Source: Kappaphycus alvarezii
Lineage: Eukaryota > Rhodophyta > Florideophyceae > Gigartinales > Solieriaceae
Length of the DNA stretch: 64,000 bases
NCBI GenBank assembly: GCA_002205965.3
Contig: NADL03000620.1
Coordinates: 2,232,001 to 2,296,000 of the forward strand
Direction: 5' to 3'
Each line of letters begins with the position of its first letter. Positions within the stretch are counted from its first letter, which is position 1. A model generated the notes under the pieces. That model made no database searches, was not told where the DNA came from, and was given only the letters and a program-made list of their open reading frames with translations. Positions 22,370 to 36,035 of this stretch are shown in pieces. The position numbers were made by a program, and so were the translations under genes.

Positions 22370-24718
22370 ACACTGATATTTTTGTAGCTTGTCTGCGTTG
22401 GCTGCATTGTATCAAATGGTAGAATACGTACAAATCATTACTTAATCCTTCCGTTATACGCACTAGGAGAGGGGAATAGAAAAGGTTCTAACTTCACTCA
22501 CGTATCTTGTTAGTGAAGTTACGGGCTCAAGAAACTAACAATGGCATTTCTAGTGAACCGTCCATCACCGCTTCGCCACCATTGAACTGTATTCAACTCT
22601 TGCATTTACTATGATACATGAATAAGACGAGACCAGCGTCACGACAATGGACGAAAATTATGGTTACAGATAGTGGCTTTTTCGAGTTGTACCCATTTTT
22701 CATGAAAAATAAATCTGGTATTAGTTTGCATCTGAAATGAATATCCATCAGCGGGACACCGATATTTATAATGACGTCGTGATAAAATCCAAGGAAGCTT
22801 CGAATCTGATTTTCAGATACCTAAAACGCTGACCGTTTATTGAAAAATGGGACTAGTGCAGTTCCATGGATGCAACGAAGAACTCTGTTACAAGTTTCAT
22901 CCATTCGTGTCGAATAGAAAGGGTTGATTTACCGCTTCGGTCCCCGAGTCGGGAGCAAGTTGACCTACTCAGTCAAACTAAGTACTAACCGATCGGTAAT
23001 GACTTGAACAAAAGTCTAAAGGAGTCACTACAATGATTCTAGCTTACCTGTACGGACTAATTACTGCTGACGCAGTGAGAGCATCACAGAACGTAAAGAC
23101 ACACCGCTCGGATAAGTGACACGATCACAGAATATGAGGAGACTACTCCTTACCGGTGAGTTGTTGCCACATTGAAATTCCGACATGGTCAAATAAAAGA
23201 AAGACGACATGCGCGAATTCCCACTCCATTGAGGATCCGCTCTTCCGTCCTCGGTAATTAGATTTTGGATGACTCACTGCTGAGTCATTCCAACAATTCG
23301 GAAATCGAAGTTAATTGTATTTTTGGTCGTAAAATTTGAATTATTGATTGGTGCTACAGTAAACGGTTCACGTTGTTGTGAATACCGAATTTTATACATG
23401 AGAATCCCCTTCTGTGCACCCACTAAGCATATAGCTGTGATACATCGATGTTTGGGTGTTGATGTCGTCGGTTTATGCAGTTATCCTGTCAGTAAGCAAC
23501 ATGAAAATTTTAAATTCACCAAATACATTTCTTATGTCGGTAATCAATATGCTTGTTCAGCTCCACCTGCGAAGTTCTTCGAATACATTAAGTTGTTTTC
23601 TGCCTGTCGATAGTTGTTTTCTACCTTTTTTATCAAATACAACGGGATGAGGAAGCTATATGTGTCGTCAGGACTAAAGAATAAGGAGTTCTAGACTCTA
23701 TCATTGTCAACTTGATGGTGACGGAAGCTCACTAGCAATCTGCGTTGTAGCACAGATAGAAATAGATATGAGATTGCATGTTGACGATTTTTGAGGAAAA
23801 AGAAAAGGGCTGTCAATAAAACTGACTGGAAAAAACCTGTGATGTCAACTTGTGTCTCATACTTCAAATTCATGGTACCGAATATTAGGAATCCATATGG
23901 TATGTTAAGGGATTCGATGAGCTCAATGACTCTACATCTACACAGATAATAAAGATAATTAAAACCTTTTAAAGAGATGTTCATATCTCAAGGAGTGGTT
24001 AAAACCATACGTAGATGAGACACTGTCGATTGAGCAGTTGCCAATCAAGAAGAATGAATTTTCAAACATTTTAGCAGCTGACCTTTTTATCACGTTAGTT
24101 AATGTTAGCGATCTGAACGTGCTAGATGTTGCAATTTTAGCGAAAAAATAAGAAATTGCAGCGGGATTTAGTCACTAGTTTCCTTCTAAAGGAACATCGC
24201 CAATGGAGTTTGAAATACGGATCGCTTGAAATTCTATCTGCGACGAATATTGATAAACAGTTTCAAATGGAGGTACTATTAATTCTGCGAATGGAAAGTT
24301 ATTATAAATTGAAGTTTCATTTGAACAATAATAGCCCAAATAGCAAACTATACACTAAATAAAAAGAGAAAAAGGATGAATGGTAAGATTTATGGAGAGA
24401 AAAGCAGTAAGGATAGCTCAGTTAAGTGCAATTTGAGGGAAAGAAGAGACTTGTAGATATTCTAAATGCATTAATAGCCTACTAAGCAATTTTTCACAGG
24501 AATTGAAAATGGAATTAAATACCATACTAGCGTCTGCGCATGTCCGTAAGGCTCCTTTCTCTGCATGAGTAAGCTTTAATTTTAGACAGGGACAAGAAAT
24601 TAAGAATACTCCAAAAAGAGCAGTTGGTAGAGACATTTTGTGTCATATTGGAAAATAATATAACAATGAAATGAATAAATATGAAGTAATACATATGAGG
24701 GCCGTGATAAATGCCTAA

Positions 24719-25012
24719 CTTTGGTTTAAGAAAAATGGAGAACGGAGATCACTGGAAGAAGAATATGCTTCAGTTGAAATTGTTATGAGCTTTTCGGACC
24801 GAATTCTATTGAACTGTGATAATTAAAATTCTAGCCCGGATCCAGATAAAAGCAGATCAGAAGCAGAGATAAATGCTGACTTGGGCATAAAAATACCTAA
24901 AGATTTGCGCGAGAAAATGGTAAACCAAGGAATTGAAATATTTACTCGCGGAATGGTAAAGGAAGATAAATTACCACATCATAGTAAACAATGGAATACA
25001 TTAACTAACTAA
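24719..25012 (+). pseudogene. Unrecognised open stretch with one in-frame stop
   Basis: One plus-strand frame runs 98 codons to TAA at 25010, with a single TAA at about 24824. The translation has a charged, protein-like composition (RRSLEEEYASVEIVMSFSD, later IKIPKDLREKMVNQGIEIF and TRGMVKEDKLPHHSKQW), unlike the low-complexity chance frames around it. A further stretch, about 25074-25267, follows in another frame (AIDLLRMLEREPGSD). I do not recognise it. It may be a relic of a gene or transposon, or an exon. Confidence 0.3.
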
Positions 25013-28000
25013 TCACTGGAAAATCCCGTAATTCATAAAAAGAGATCGTGAAAAAGACTTCTAACCCTCTAAATTGGCCATAGATCTGTTGAGAATGTTA
25101 GAGAGAGAACCTGGTAGTGATTAAGACGCACTAGGTGACTATTTTATGTACCTACTCAATCTATTTATATTAAAATCACCATTCCGAAATATGGAGCTTA
25201 AGAATTCCTACTTAACACTTTCAAATAGCTTCAACTTGATGTATTGTGTTGTAAGATGGGATCTGTGAGCGCAGATGGCTGAAAAGAATTTTTCATAAGA
25301 AAAAGACCTTGAAAATATGAAAAATAATTGATCTAACGTCATACTATAACCATACCTCAAATGGTCTTTATGAATGATCTAAAAGTGTCATTTGCAAGCT
25401 TTTAAAGTATTTTCTGATTCTGATCTCTCTTTAGAGTACTGATTCTGCCCAAAACTCGTGTTTTAAATTATAAAGTTTTATACAGTGCATAACCGCAGAT
25501 ATCTCAGCACAAGCTGGTCTCTTTTGGCAACAACTATCCGTTGAAAAGAATATTTATGTGTTCAGTTGCAAAGGTATGTACCTACTTGATCCTGGCTAGG
25601 TTACCAGCTGTTATTTTTGCGTTAATAGTTTAGGACTAGAGTCGCAGGGCATAAATGGTAACATTTGTACGTCGAACGCAATATTCAGTGTAGTTTTATG
25701 ATTCATACAGCTCATCAAAATCGAGGGGTTTTCACAAGATATTCTGCCCATTGGAATTGGATATTTTATTAGCAATAATGCTCTCGCTATATGTATGCTC
25801 TACGTAAGGGTAGCGCTAGAATTGCTAATAGAAAAATATCGTACCAGCTATACCATCCATCAACTTGGATGGCGGGGCTTTATAAAAGTCATTCTCTAGA
25901 ATGGCAATCCATTGGAAAATATGGATTTCAAGTGATAGAACTAGTTTTTTTGTACCCTGTAGCACCTGAGGTGCTTGTTAAACCAGACCGAGAATCAGTC
26001 TGGTTGTACGTCAGCTGTAGTATTCCTTTCTTGCGTTCTAAACCCGACAACAGATGCAATTATGATGAAAAATATTTTTGTACATAATTTTTAGCAAATG
26101 CGTAATCGTGACTACTTTCTGTAGGAACCATGAAGATGATATTTCAGAGAATGTGATAGGAAAAATGAGCAAAATTATTTTGTCTGTATCAATATTATTA
26201 ATAGGACTCCAGACGATTAATGAATTACAAATACCGCTCAGAAGCTCTCAAATATTACCTCTCGATTATTTATTTTTGTTTAGATTAGCCAATGAAACTG
26301 GATAACTACAAGATCATAGAGATTATCTAACGGGAACTCCGGTCAAAGCATAAATGTGCATTAAAGTGACCTTGAAATGACACCTTTTATGACTATAAGG
26401 AACCCTGAAAACAAATCGGGATTTATTGGTATGGAGTAATCATGATATTTTCGCCGCGTAGTAAAATAATCTCGAAAGTACTGGAGTCTTTGATATATGA
26501 ATATATACGAAACAAGGGCTTTACAGCATTAATGCAACGATTTAATACGGAAAAGTAGGGGGGCGGACTCAGAGCTTCGGAAAAATCTTGAAATCTGGAT
26601 TTTCGGAAGTTTTGCAGAGATCTCGAAGATGCAAATGTGTTCACTTCAAACAAATGTCATATTGCAAAGAGATTGCTTCCCTGTTCGAAAAGTAATTTTA
26701 TATGTCATCTTTGAAGAATTGCTCAAAGAAGATAGGATGATGTGGCTTCATACTCCAGAGAGGAGTAGTCACCCTGACCTGAAATTAACAGGGCAGTTGT
26801 AATTGAGTAGCAGGCTTAAAGTATAGAATAGATAAAATTGAAGTGATTTTAAATCTGTATGGACATTAAATAAAATTTGAGACCTTTTTTGGGAAGAAAG
26901 GTATGAAGGAATAATGTTACGGTTCGATCACTCTCGTTCAAATCATTCATCATTCCTCTTTGTTTCTATGTAATGTTAGAGCTGCAGGGTTGAAGCATTG
27001 CTTTCTGGTTGTTTACTCTTCCCGAGATTTGAAGATAATGAAAATTTAAATGATTTGGCGGCCAGAGCAGAGGCATCTTTTTTAAACTTCAGGACGTCTA
27101 CTGAGAATAACAGAAATACATGGCTGCACTTTGACTACAAAGCAGAATTTATAAGCCAAGATGTAACTATTATGCCCAGAAATCACCTCAAACCCCTCAC
27201 AGTATCCCACCAGTAACCGTAACAAGTAAATAAACTGTACCAACATATCAGTGTAACTAGTTCACTGTACCCAGACACCAGTATAAACAAAGATCATATC
27301 CCTTCGTAAAAAGTCACTCAAAGGACGCCATAGAGGCTATCCCCGTGGTTCTCGAAAATTTTCGCTCCTCACCATTCAGAAAACTTTCTGTCTTCTAGTT
27401 AGTTGGACCAATGGAAATTTTCCATGATTTATAGTGCTGTCAGTTTCACTGATAGTTGCTGCATGAAACTCCAGAACCTTGCAGTTTGATATATCTAGGG
27501 TCGCAATTCAGTACGGTTTGCTCGCAACTCACCTATGCTATTGTTGAGTGATTTTATATATAAATCCCAGTCTGAAGCTCCGGTCTGTTTACGGGAAGAA
27601 TCAACTAAAAATTCAACCGTCAATAACATTTTGTGGGTTCAACACCCAGCAGAAGACCAATAAAACGAGTCAATTAGTACCAATATAGTATCTTGACTAC
27701 TTCAGACGTCAAGGAAGACATTAAAATTTGGATTATTTTTCAATTGGAGCCCCTACAAAGCGACTATTTTCTGTTCTACGCGCGTATCGGATGCCATGTA
27801 GTATTTTTTCAGAAAGGATACCTGAGTAAAGTAATCTGATAGATTATTTTTAGCCTTTTTCACACTTGTATTTTTTTGCTTCCTTTTTACAATTGTAACA
27901 TAGTTCCAAGGAAAGTTTGCATGAGGTTAAACTAATTGCGCGTGAAAATATTGTAATTTTATCCCTCCTTCCATACCAAAATGGAGAAGATTCTCCAATT

Positions 28001-29071
28001 TATTCCAGTTCATCTCCGATACCCACCAAATACTTTTCTATTAAATATTCTCATCACTTAGCTGCTGCAGACTTAATTTTTACTCTAAAGTTAGAAAATA
28101 TATTCAATATTTTATTCTTCTGGAATGGAGTCGTCACAACTGTTGTGTCAACAACAGCTTGATTTTCTTTTTGAAAAATTATCGCAGAGTCACCACACTT
28201 AATTACTTACTTAAACCTAACTTAAAACCAATCTCCTTTACACTATTTTGGTTTGCACATCTTTTTACAATTTTATGATATAGTTATACTTAATTTTTTT
28301 GACCGTAAAACGGCCCTTCTTGCACTTATCCTATAAGATAACTTATTATGCTTCATTTAAAATCCCCGTCCTTCGACGATTTTGCACACCATTATTGAGT
28401 TAGTCCCACTGAAACCTTTTAGTTAGCTCAATTTGACCTACGAGCAGTACTGAAGTTAATTGGCTAGTTTATTAAATGAAACGGAAAAGTTCTGATACTG
28501 ATGAGGATATTTATAGAGATTATCCTGCGAAATTCTTCGAAGCCACATGTTCCTGGATCATTAAACCTCAAATCGGGACAAAAAATTCATGTCAAAATTT
28601 CAGAGGAAACTAATGAATCTTCATTTTGTATAACTGGTAATTTATAATGGTAGATCTGCAAAAGCAGAGTAGTTTCGAAATTATGAAAAGAATAGTCGAG
28701 AAATGTCTTCTTTTTTGTTGTTCGTAATATAAAGATTATTGAGATGAGCCCATTTCTTTTCTTCTGCGTATTTCGCTCGTCTTTTCTTCAGTGAACAACG
28801 ATTTAGACACTCCACGGTCAAAGTTAGACTTGAGATGGACCCCCCAATTTCCCTCAAAAATTTTCGCCAGCACAAGCATGAATATCCAGACTTTAGAGAA
28901 CTTTCAAGAAAACCGCAATATTTCTCTCGAAGATGCACAGTCTACCTATAAAGTCAAAAAATAGACTTAATATTCTTCATAACGAATCATTGTTTATTCC
29001 AGGCCCCGGGATTCAATGAGGCTTAACGAGCGAATATCTGCACCATTTTGTATGAAATATTTTGTTGGTAA

Positions 29072-29401
29072 TATCATACTTTTCACTTAAGATCCAGAGT
29101 GTCATTCGTATTTACGAAAACCTCCGGTATATCGCATTTAGAGCAAGCAGAAGAAATTAATCTGGCAATACCTCCGGTACTCGCACTGATTACTCTGTCT
29201 TATGTACCTCAAGGAAAAGTTGAGTATGTCTTGGATAATAAGAAAGTTCACAATGGATGTAAGTTCCTGGTGTCGATTCGTTTAATGCCACGCCATGAAG
29301 CGTAGTGGCAACCCAAAAGTATTTTTGACCTTCTGCATGAAGTATCTGCTGTTACAACTGATGCGTTCCATCCTAATAATTCCAAATACATTATAATTTA
29401 A
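29072..29401 (+). pseudogene. Unrecognised open stretch with one in-frame TAG
   Basis: The frame is open for 109 codons up to TAA at 29399, apart from a TAG at 29303-29305. Composition is protein-like: TKTSGISHLEQAEEINLAI, LSYVPQGKVEYVLDNKKV, and after the stop SIFDLLHEVSAVTTDAF. No family is recognised and no start codon or splice site can be fixed. Confidence 0.25.
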
Positions 29402-31389
29402 TAATATTATTGGCAAAGACGTCAGTATTCCAGGGCAGTTATCCAAGTAACAATATCTAAGGACAGAAACCAGATATCCATAATACTGTGGTCTAACATA
29501 GATATTTTCACAGCATTACATCTCTTGTATACCTACCAAACTTAAGGAAGGATTTATTCAGCTGGATTCTAGGGGGAATCCAGCCTCAATCCGTCAAAGT
29601 TTTGCTTCCATGTTTCCGAAATTCAGTTTTAAAAGTTCCCTCTTATCCTTTACAGGTACTTTAGCTCTCTCCCTGATTTTTACAAACCTTCCTGTTAAAC
29701 TAAATCGCTATACTTGTGACTTAATACCTTCCTCTGTATGCACACATCAAGGCATCACTTCTATATTTTTCTTGAAATTTAAAATGCTTAGGCCTCCAAA
29801 TTAACTTCTAGAATGCATCAATTCTCCATCGAGGCACTACTTTGGACGAAAGATCCAGTTGGGTCTGTATTATGTAGAATTATGGGCCAATACGTTTTAA
29901 TCTATCGCAAATAATTTTGTAGCAATCAGGTCACACGTAAACCTGTATGATAAAGCGAAATATTAATAAAGAATAGTTCCTTTAAACAAGGTCAAGGAAT
30001 AGAGAAATTCTTCGGAAATTTTCTCATCTACCCTTTTCCATCGTATCGTGGTGGAGGTGATATCGCCAACATCTCATGGTTTAAATTGACTACTATTGTG
30101 GGTTGGTATGGTCAATGCAGCGATAAGTTAACCTCTACTCTACGAGATGGGGCTTTAATATATATTTTATTCACAGAAGTCAAAAGAAAAGACTTTTTTC
30201 CAACTGGAGGTTCACTTGGGCATCCTGATCCGATAAAAACTGTCCTCATTATCAAACCCTGTTCATAAACTTAGCATGTCAATGCAATACAACTTTATAT
30301 TACTAATTGAAAGCTATTCGGACTCTATTGGTCTATTTTAAGTTTTCGTATTGAGAAATTTGGATTTGGATTTACTATTTTTCATTCTTGCTTAATGGTT
30401 TATAGCTAATTTTTCTAGTTACATACCATGAGTTTAATATTTAAAACACATATTAGTGCTGCTTCATCTTTTGGTTTAGTCTTTACCGTAATAATTTTTA
30501 ATTTCTACTTTAATTATCTTTGTTAGTGTGGTAATTATAGTCTACAGTTTCCATATTAAATGTATAGCAATAAAAATAAAATGACAGAGTCAGGCCAATT
30601 TCAATAGGAAATTTGGGCACTTTTAATTAATAATTGGCCCTCAATTTTTAAAATTCTTTATAGTTAACCTTTTTAGCTCAGTGCCCTGGTTAGTTTTCTT
30701 ACGAAGTTAATAGAAACTTCAAAAATCTGGTCTCCAAAATATGAACGAAAGCCCCGACATTACATTCCATATGCTCTAAGAATCGATCACTTTATTTATT
30801 TTGAACCCCTTGAAGCCCTTAAAACAGAAAATATCACTATTGAGTTCCTAATGTAACCCATACTTACTATATTAGAAATCTTTCTTGATGATGCATATAA
30901 TTCTCAGTATACTAATATTAATACTTCCAGTTTTGACAACCGGCTATCCATTTTAACCCATTTGATACCAAATTTGAGGGAATTGTTACACATTTATATA
31001 TTTCGTACCTGCCAAGAAGACGCTTTACTTCGTTCTTTATACATTATTGCATTTTGAGCAAAAAAAGCATACCAAACGTTGAGCATTAAAACATTGAATT
31101 CGTGTTTGATACATAGGGAGAGCGTTAGAAAATGATATTTTCCGTCTTGGAAGGCCGACAAAATTGTGAAGCCATTCTAAAGAACTTACACTCTAAATAG
31201 AGGACTTGATTTGGTGCCCCTCTGCTGAAAACCTTCCAGGTGTTGACTGATGGTTCTACGCAGTGAAACGCAGTTCCAGGGCCCCTTCATCTGAGAGTAA
31301 CGTACGGAATAATTTTTTTTATATTGGTAGCAAGACTTCATACACATCTGCCATTTCATAACAGCAAATAAAAAACAGACTCAATAAAT

Positions 31390-31764
31390 TAGTCCAAAAG
31401 AAGAGAGGAAGGAAAGTGCGTTAGTGAAGTCAAAAACCCCGATGCAGACAATCGTGCAATCCTCAACAATTCTGAGTGGAGAGAGCTATTTCGTAGGAAT
31501 GGTATACTTCTGTGTATTATTGATCCGAGAAATGGAAAGTTGACGAAGACCATGAAAAAGAAATTCGACTCTCCGAGGAGTAATTTCAATTGGATCAAAA
31601 GCTCTAAGAAGAAAACCCTTGATCATACGTTTCCCATTATTTTGCTCAGAGCGAAACAGATTGCAAGAAGAATTCTAAGTCAGTTCGATGCGGTGCTGGA
31701 GGGTTCTGAATACACAAGTGATGATGACGGGACTGATGGCGATAATTTAATTAATGATTTTTAA
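31390..31764 (+). CDS. Unrecognised open frame with acidic C-terminus, possible last exon
   Basis: A frame of 123 codons is open from just after the TAG at 31390 to TAA at 31762. It reads WRELFRRNGILLCIIDP, then NGKLTKTMKKKFDSPRSNF, then TFPIILLRAKQIARRIL, and ends in an acidic tail, EGSEYTSDDDGTDGDNLIND. There is no ATG at its left end; the first is at 31540. The sequence before it, AATAAATTAG, could be a 3' splice site, with a possible donor GTAACG near 31300. Basic core plus acidic tail is common in nuclear proteins, but no family is recognised. Confidence 0.35.
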
Positions 31765-33705
31765 TCTGACCTGTTTGAAGTGAGTGCTAAATCAATCATG
31801 CTTGGATAATCAAAATCTAGTGAAGGCTTCTAAAACCCCCTAAATCGCTCAAATTTGAAATGCCAAAAATAGTTTACTTCAAAAAATTAAACTACAAGGA
31901 AACGCAGTCCATTTCCTCAAAAGACACAGCTATATCAAAAATAAAGTACGAATCAGCTTGCAAATCAGAAATCCATCCTGAATCAATAATACACACACAT
32001 ATTATCGAGGACAAAATGTTTCAAGAAACAATGCTCTGATCTACTCCAATTTATGCAGTCTTTTAGACTCGACAGCTTGGTTACACGAAATAACCACAGT
32101 CCAAACTGGATGAGCTAGAAGAAACACACAGTACCAGATATGGCAGCCTAACGACAACAAAAGGCGAAAGTTTCGAGACAAGAACGGAAAAGACCATATT
32201 GACTAAATTGATATATGAGTAGGTACCGATAAACTCTATATCAATAAAAATGATACCTAACATTGGAGCATATCTGTCTATGGAAATGACGCACAGGTCT
32301 TCTAGAAGTAATAAGAGTCAAGAAGAGGAAGTAAGTTATAAGATACCTAAAAAGAATATAGCCATGAGATGGATGAATCTCTCAACTACATTATGTCGTT
32401 GGTAGTTTTTTATAAACTTATCTTGCTATCTATTGGGTCTTTCTTCACCCCATGTCTTGATGACATTAAATCTTCAGTATAAATCGATTTGAGTCGGAAG
32501 AGAAACAAAGTAATGGATTTCTTTACTAGATCTGCTGGTAATGTCAACATTCCACATCTTTTAGCCTAATTAAATTAGAGAAGTCTAATTCTAGAACATT
32601 TTTTGCTTTCAAATTTATGTGCTTATTGTGTGCATAAATCGAATACTTGGTTCCGAGTGGTCGAGCATCGGTTCTAACCATCAGCACTACTGCTGTTTCA
32701 GTTAACAATTTTTGAATCTGGTAGATAGAGGTGGCATATTTATCAAGACAAATTGTTAACCAAAGTAATTTCCTTTGCAAACCAAGGTAATGCAAAAAAT
32801 ATTCTGATTCTTCAGAAATGAAAACATTAACTTGTGCAAGTTTTCTTTTCAACAAATGGGAGCGTTGACAGCGATGCTAAATTCGGTAGTTGAACTTCTT
32901 GTTTCTCGCGTCCATCCGAGCCGAAGTCGATAGAAGTGACTTGAGAGAACTGAAGCAGCACTTCGCTGGTGGTAAATGAAATTGGGAACCCTCAGTTCCT
33001 GTGGCTTATCGCAAAACTCTTTTGAAGTAAGAATTGTAGCGCTGATTTGGAGCATAGAGGTGCCAAGCTAGTGCAGAGATTGAATACGAGAGGTAAAGCA
33101 GAGTACTGAAGTAAAATAAGAGTTTAGCACTAATAACAGGACTGCAATGCGTCTCAGGAGACGAGAGAGGAAGTAGATCAGAGTTCAACAGTGGTGGATT
33201 GTAAACTCTATTGGCTTGATTGAATCCACACACTCCTTAGATTGGTTTAGCAGTATTATTAAGCATGAATATGTTTCCTGCAATTTGTCAAGGGAGAAAC
33301 TGATTACAACCTCTTTACGCCCAGAAACTACGTCTCCTAATGTTTGCACATTTTCTTATTTATATTACGCGACAAAATTCCAGTTTCTTTATACTCTTTT
33401 CTTTTTTTCTTTTTCTTTGCAATTATCTCCTTCTCTAGCACTGATTACTTTTAATCTTCCAGGGTTATTCCATGTTCTCGTCCTTAAATATCTTTTTCAT
33501 GATCAAAATTTCTACATGTAATTTTCTCCATAAATTATCCTTTCACTAATTCCCACTGGAAGACATTTTCCGCCTATTTATTTATTCAGAACGCCTTTAA
33601 ATCTGAGCCTAATGAAGCTAATTTAGCCCGTTGTGTGTCGGCTAAAATTTATCCACAACCCTCTAACAATAAGATCCGATAAATTAATTCCATGTAGCAG
33701 CCACC

Positions 33706-34143
33706 ATGCGCGTACTTCCCAATTATCGCCCAATTTCCAAATCCCCCCATCCTCACCCACTCACCGCCTCCTCTCTATTTCGTGAGGACCTAACCGACGT
33801 AGAGGACTACCTCCGTCACCAAACAAAAAGGCGCCTGATGGAGCTTGTAACCCATCTCTTAATAGAGATCGAAGCATAGGGTGCGGCGGAGGGTTACTTG
33901 GAAGAGGCAGATGGTAAGTCAGAGGGGTGGTTCGAAGATTAGGTGGCCCCTGAACTGGTCTACGGGATAGAAAAAGAGGAGGTCGAATATGAGGAAAATG
34001 ACGAGGAGGAGGGGGGAACGGAAACTACCGGAGAGAAAAAAACGAATTATATGGACCAGGTGGTCCCTAACATGGGTCCGTTAGGAGAGATATTAGATGG
34101 GTTGTATATCTCACAGGGAGGGGTAGGAAGTCATGAAACATAA
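33706..34143 (+). pseudogene. Small acidic reading frame with two in-frame TAG codons
   Basis: ATG at 33706 lies in a strong context (CCACCATGC). The frame runs 145 codons to TAA at 34141, broken only by TAG at 33877 and 33940. The N-terminus is basic and proline-rich (MRVLPNYRPISKSPHPHP). The middle is helical (LTDVEDYLRHQTKRRLMELV), and the C-terminal half is very acidic (EKEEVEYEENDEEEGGTE). A GTAAGT donor-like hexamer occurs at about 33914. GC content is higher than in the flanks, so this is probably a distinct insert or a recently dead gene. The family is unknown. A gag-like or small regulatory protein is possible but not supported. Confidence 0.4.
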
Positions 34144-34449
34144 ATAGTTATTTGTGGTGACTTCATGTGGACGTATGGTGTCCTGAGGGAAGTGCTATGA
34201 ACTTATCTAAAGGAAGAAGATTGTCAGGAATTTATTTGTTTAGTTTCTGTCGAATATCATTTATCAGCATTTTTACGTCCAAATGAACCCTTTACTGCGT
34301 TTGCTGGCACTTTTAGCAGTTTCAGAGAGACTTCAGTTTGGGAAAAATCTACATAAACTGAAAATATTGTTTCCTCCGGGAAGAGGAAGGCAAGCTGTGA
34401 GCTAAAATTCGAACTAAAACCTTTCACCTGCTCTATTCTCTATAGAACC

Positions 34450-36035
34450 ATTGCCCTCATATGTAAAAATAGTTATGGGCTAATTTTTTTAAGAAGAAAT
34501 TTTTTTTTCTGTCCTTTTTACTAGCCTATAGTTTCAACGGTAGTGGAGCTCGATCAAAACAAACGTTTCGGTAATTTTAGCGCTAGTCAAGGTACGAACA
34601 AATTTATTCCACTTGATAAACTTTGAATTTAGTGCCAATTTACCACATTTAATCTTGTTTTTGAATGCTTTAGACAAAGTTGTGTATAGTTGAAGCCACT
34701 GAGCACCTCTTGACTGTAATTTTATGTTTTAGAAAAAATATTTTAGTAATGTTTAAGGGCCCCAATTTTTTTCATTGCTGTGCCTTTTTTTTATGATAAA
34801 AATGTTTGTCCTCATATGAGGACAGTGATATCACAGATACACAACAGCCTCCGAGAAATGTGTCAGAGCCTATCCCTTTAGAATTAGTTTCTAGCGCAAT
34901 AACTCTTCTTTCACTGCAATTCACCACTCTTGTCCCGCACCGTCTACTGTAGTACTTTTCTCGCCTTTAAAAACTCTCATCTAGGGTAGCTGGAGGTTAA
35001 CTTTTCTGTTGACCCCATTTTTACTCAAGCAACTTTGTCTAAAAACCTCATCGTGTAGCGGTAATAGCAATAATAAGGCCTTACACGTCAATTTCAAAAG
35101 TTTTTTGATTTATTCGCGACTAAGTTACAGATATTGATTGAAATTCAGCAAGCTTTCCCCTTCTAGCCATTCAATTATTACCAACTAAATATATTCGTGA
35201 CATACCTACCCACTCTATCGTGAGTCGTTAGCGCGAAGAAGGTTTCTAAGGAATCTCTCTGCCGCTTGAAATTCCAATTCAACCACTTTAGCCTCATTTC
35301 TGATCACTACACCTCAAAATTTCCACCTGCATTGGGTAAACGGCCTATGTGTCGATGAAAAACTGATCTAATACCGAGGGGAGATGAGGTATTGAGAGGC
35401 CAAGATGCAAGGTGACGAAGAGAAAATCCCTTTTTCAGAAGTCGAATCTAGTGAATGGTGGGTGGAAGACGAGAGAGCCAACCCACGAATGTTGCAAAGC
35501 AGGAATTAGACTCCTGCAGGGTGGCGCAACCTCCCTATCTGGGAGACTACGCGAAAGAAGGAAGTATTTGTCGCACCTATGGTCCACAAAAGTGGGGTGG
35601 TGTCACTAGTCGCCATCCGCAATAGCATTGTCCTGATATAAGGGCAAATCTCTTTGCTATACAAATATTTACAGGAAATAGGGCGATTATTTTTTTCGAG
35701 ACCGTAGCTATTTATTAGAACAGATACTCTATATCTATAGATTTGCAGTGAACTGTTGCTCAGTAGCCTAAATCTCTGCACTACTTTGTCTAAAGCATCC
35801 ACTTGCAGGTACTGTATTTATAGGGTAAAATGTGGCAAATTAGCACTCAAATTGAAGGATATTGAGCAGTATATATGAAGCGTAATCGGGCCAGCGCTAG
35901 GATTACCGAAAATTTTGTTTTGATCGAGCTTCACCACTGTTTAAATTATAGGTTGGCAGAAAAATTAGAAAAAAACGTCTTTTATCTAAATACTTAGCCC
36001 TAAACTTGTCCTCAATTTTCGCATATGAGGACAAT
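34450..36035. repeat. Large imperfect inverted repeat, about 400-bp arms
   Basis: The left arm (34450-34840) aligns with the reverse complement of the right arm (35611-36035). Shared landmarks are ATTGYCCTCATATG at the outer ends; GAGCTCGATCAAAACAAA and CGGTAAT; GCTTTAGACAAAGT; and a GGACARTG end on the inner side. Identity looks like 65-75 percent, with gaps. The inner 770 bases are not obviously repeated. The arms contain related coding-like words (ALDKVVQRF on the minus strand of the right arm, ALDKVVY on the plus strand of the left). So the structure is best read as two copies of one unclassified element in opposite directions. Confidence 0.6.
34807..34824. repeat. 18-bp perfect palindrome
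   Basis: TGTCCTCATATGAGGACA is its own reverse complement. The same half-site (CATATGAGGACA) recurs at about 36021-36034, paired with TTGTCCTC eight bases upstream, and as CCTCATATG at 34455. It marks recurrent points inside the inverted repeat. Confidence 0.85.

Larger units (their letters stand above)
22370..33705. other. Long AT-rich region with short unrecognised open stretches
   Basis: No recognised gene or transposon protein was found over 11 kb. Several plus-strand stretches look more coding-like than their surroundings: 24719-25012, about 25074-25267, 29072-29401 and 31390-31764, listed separately where useful. Minus-strand frames at 32544-33233 were also read and not recognised. This may be decayed transposon DNA or AT-rich introns of a gene I cannot identify. 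Confidence 0.3.
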
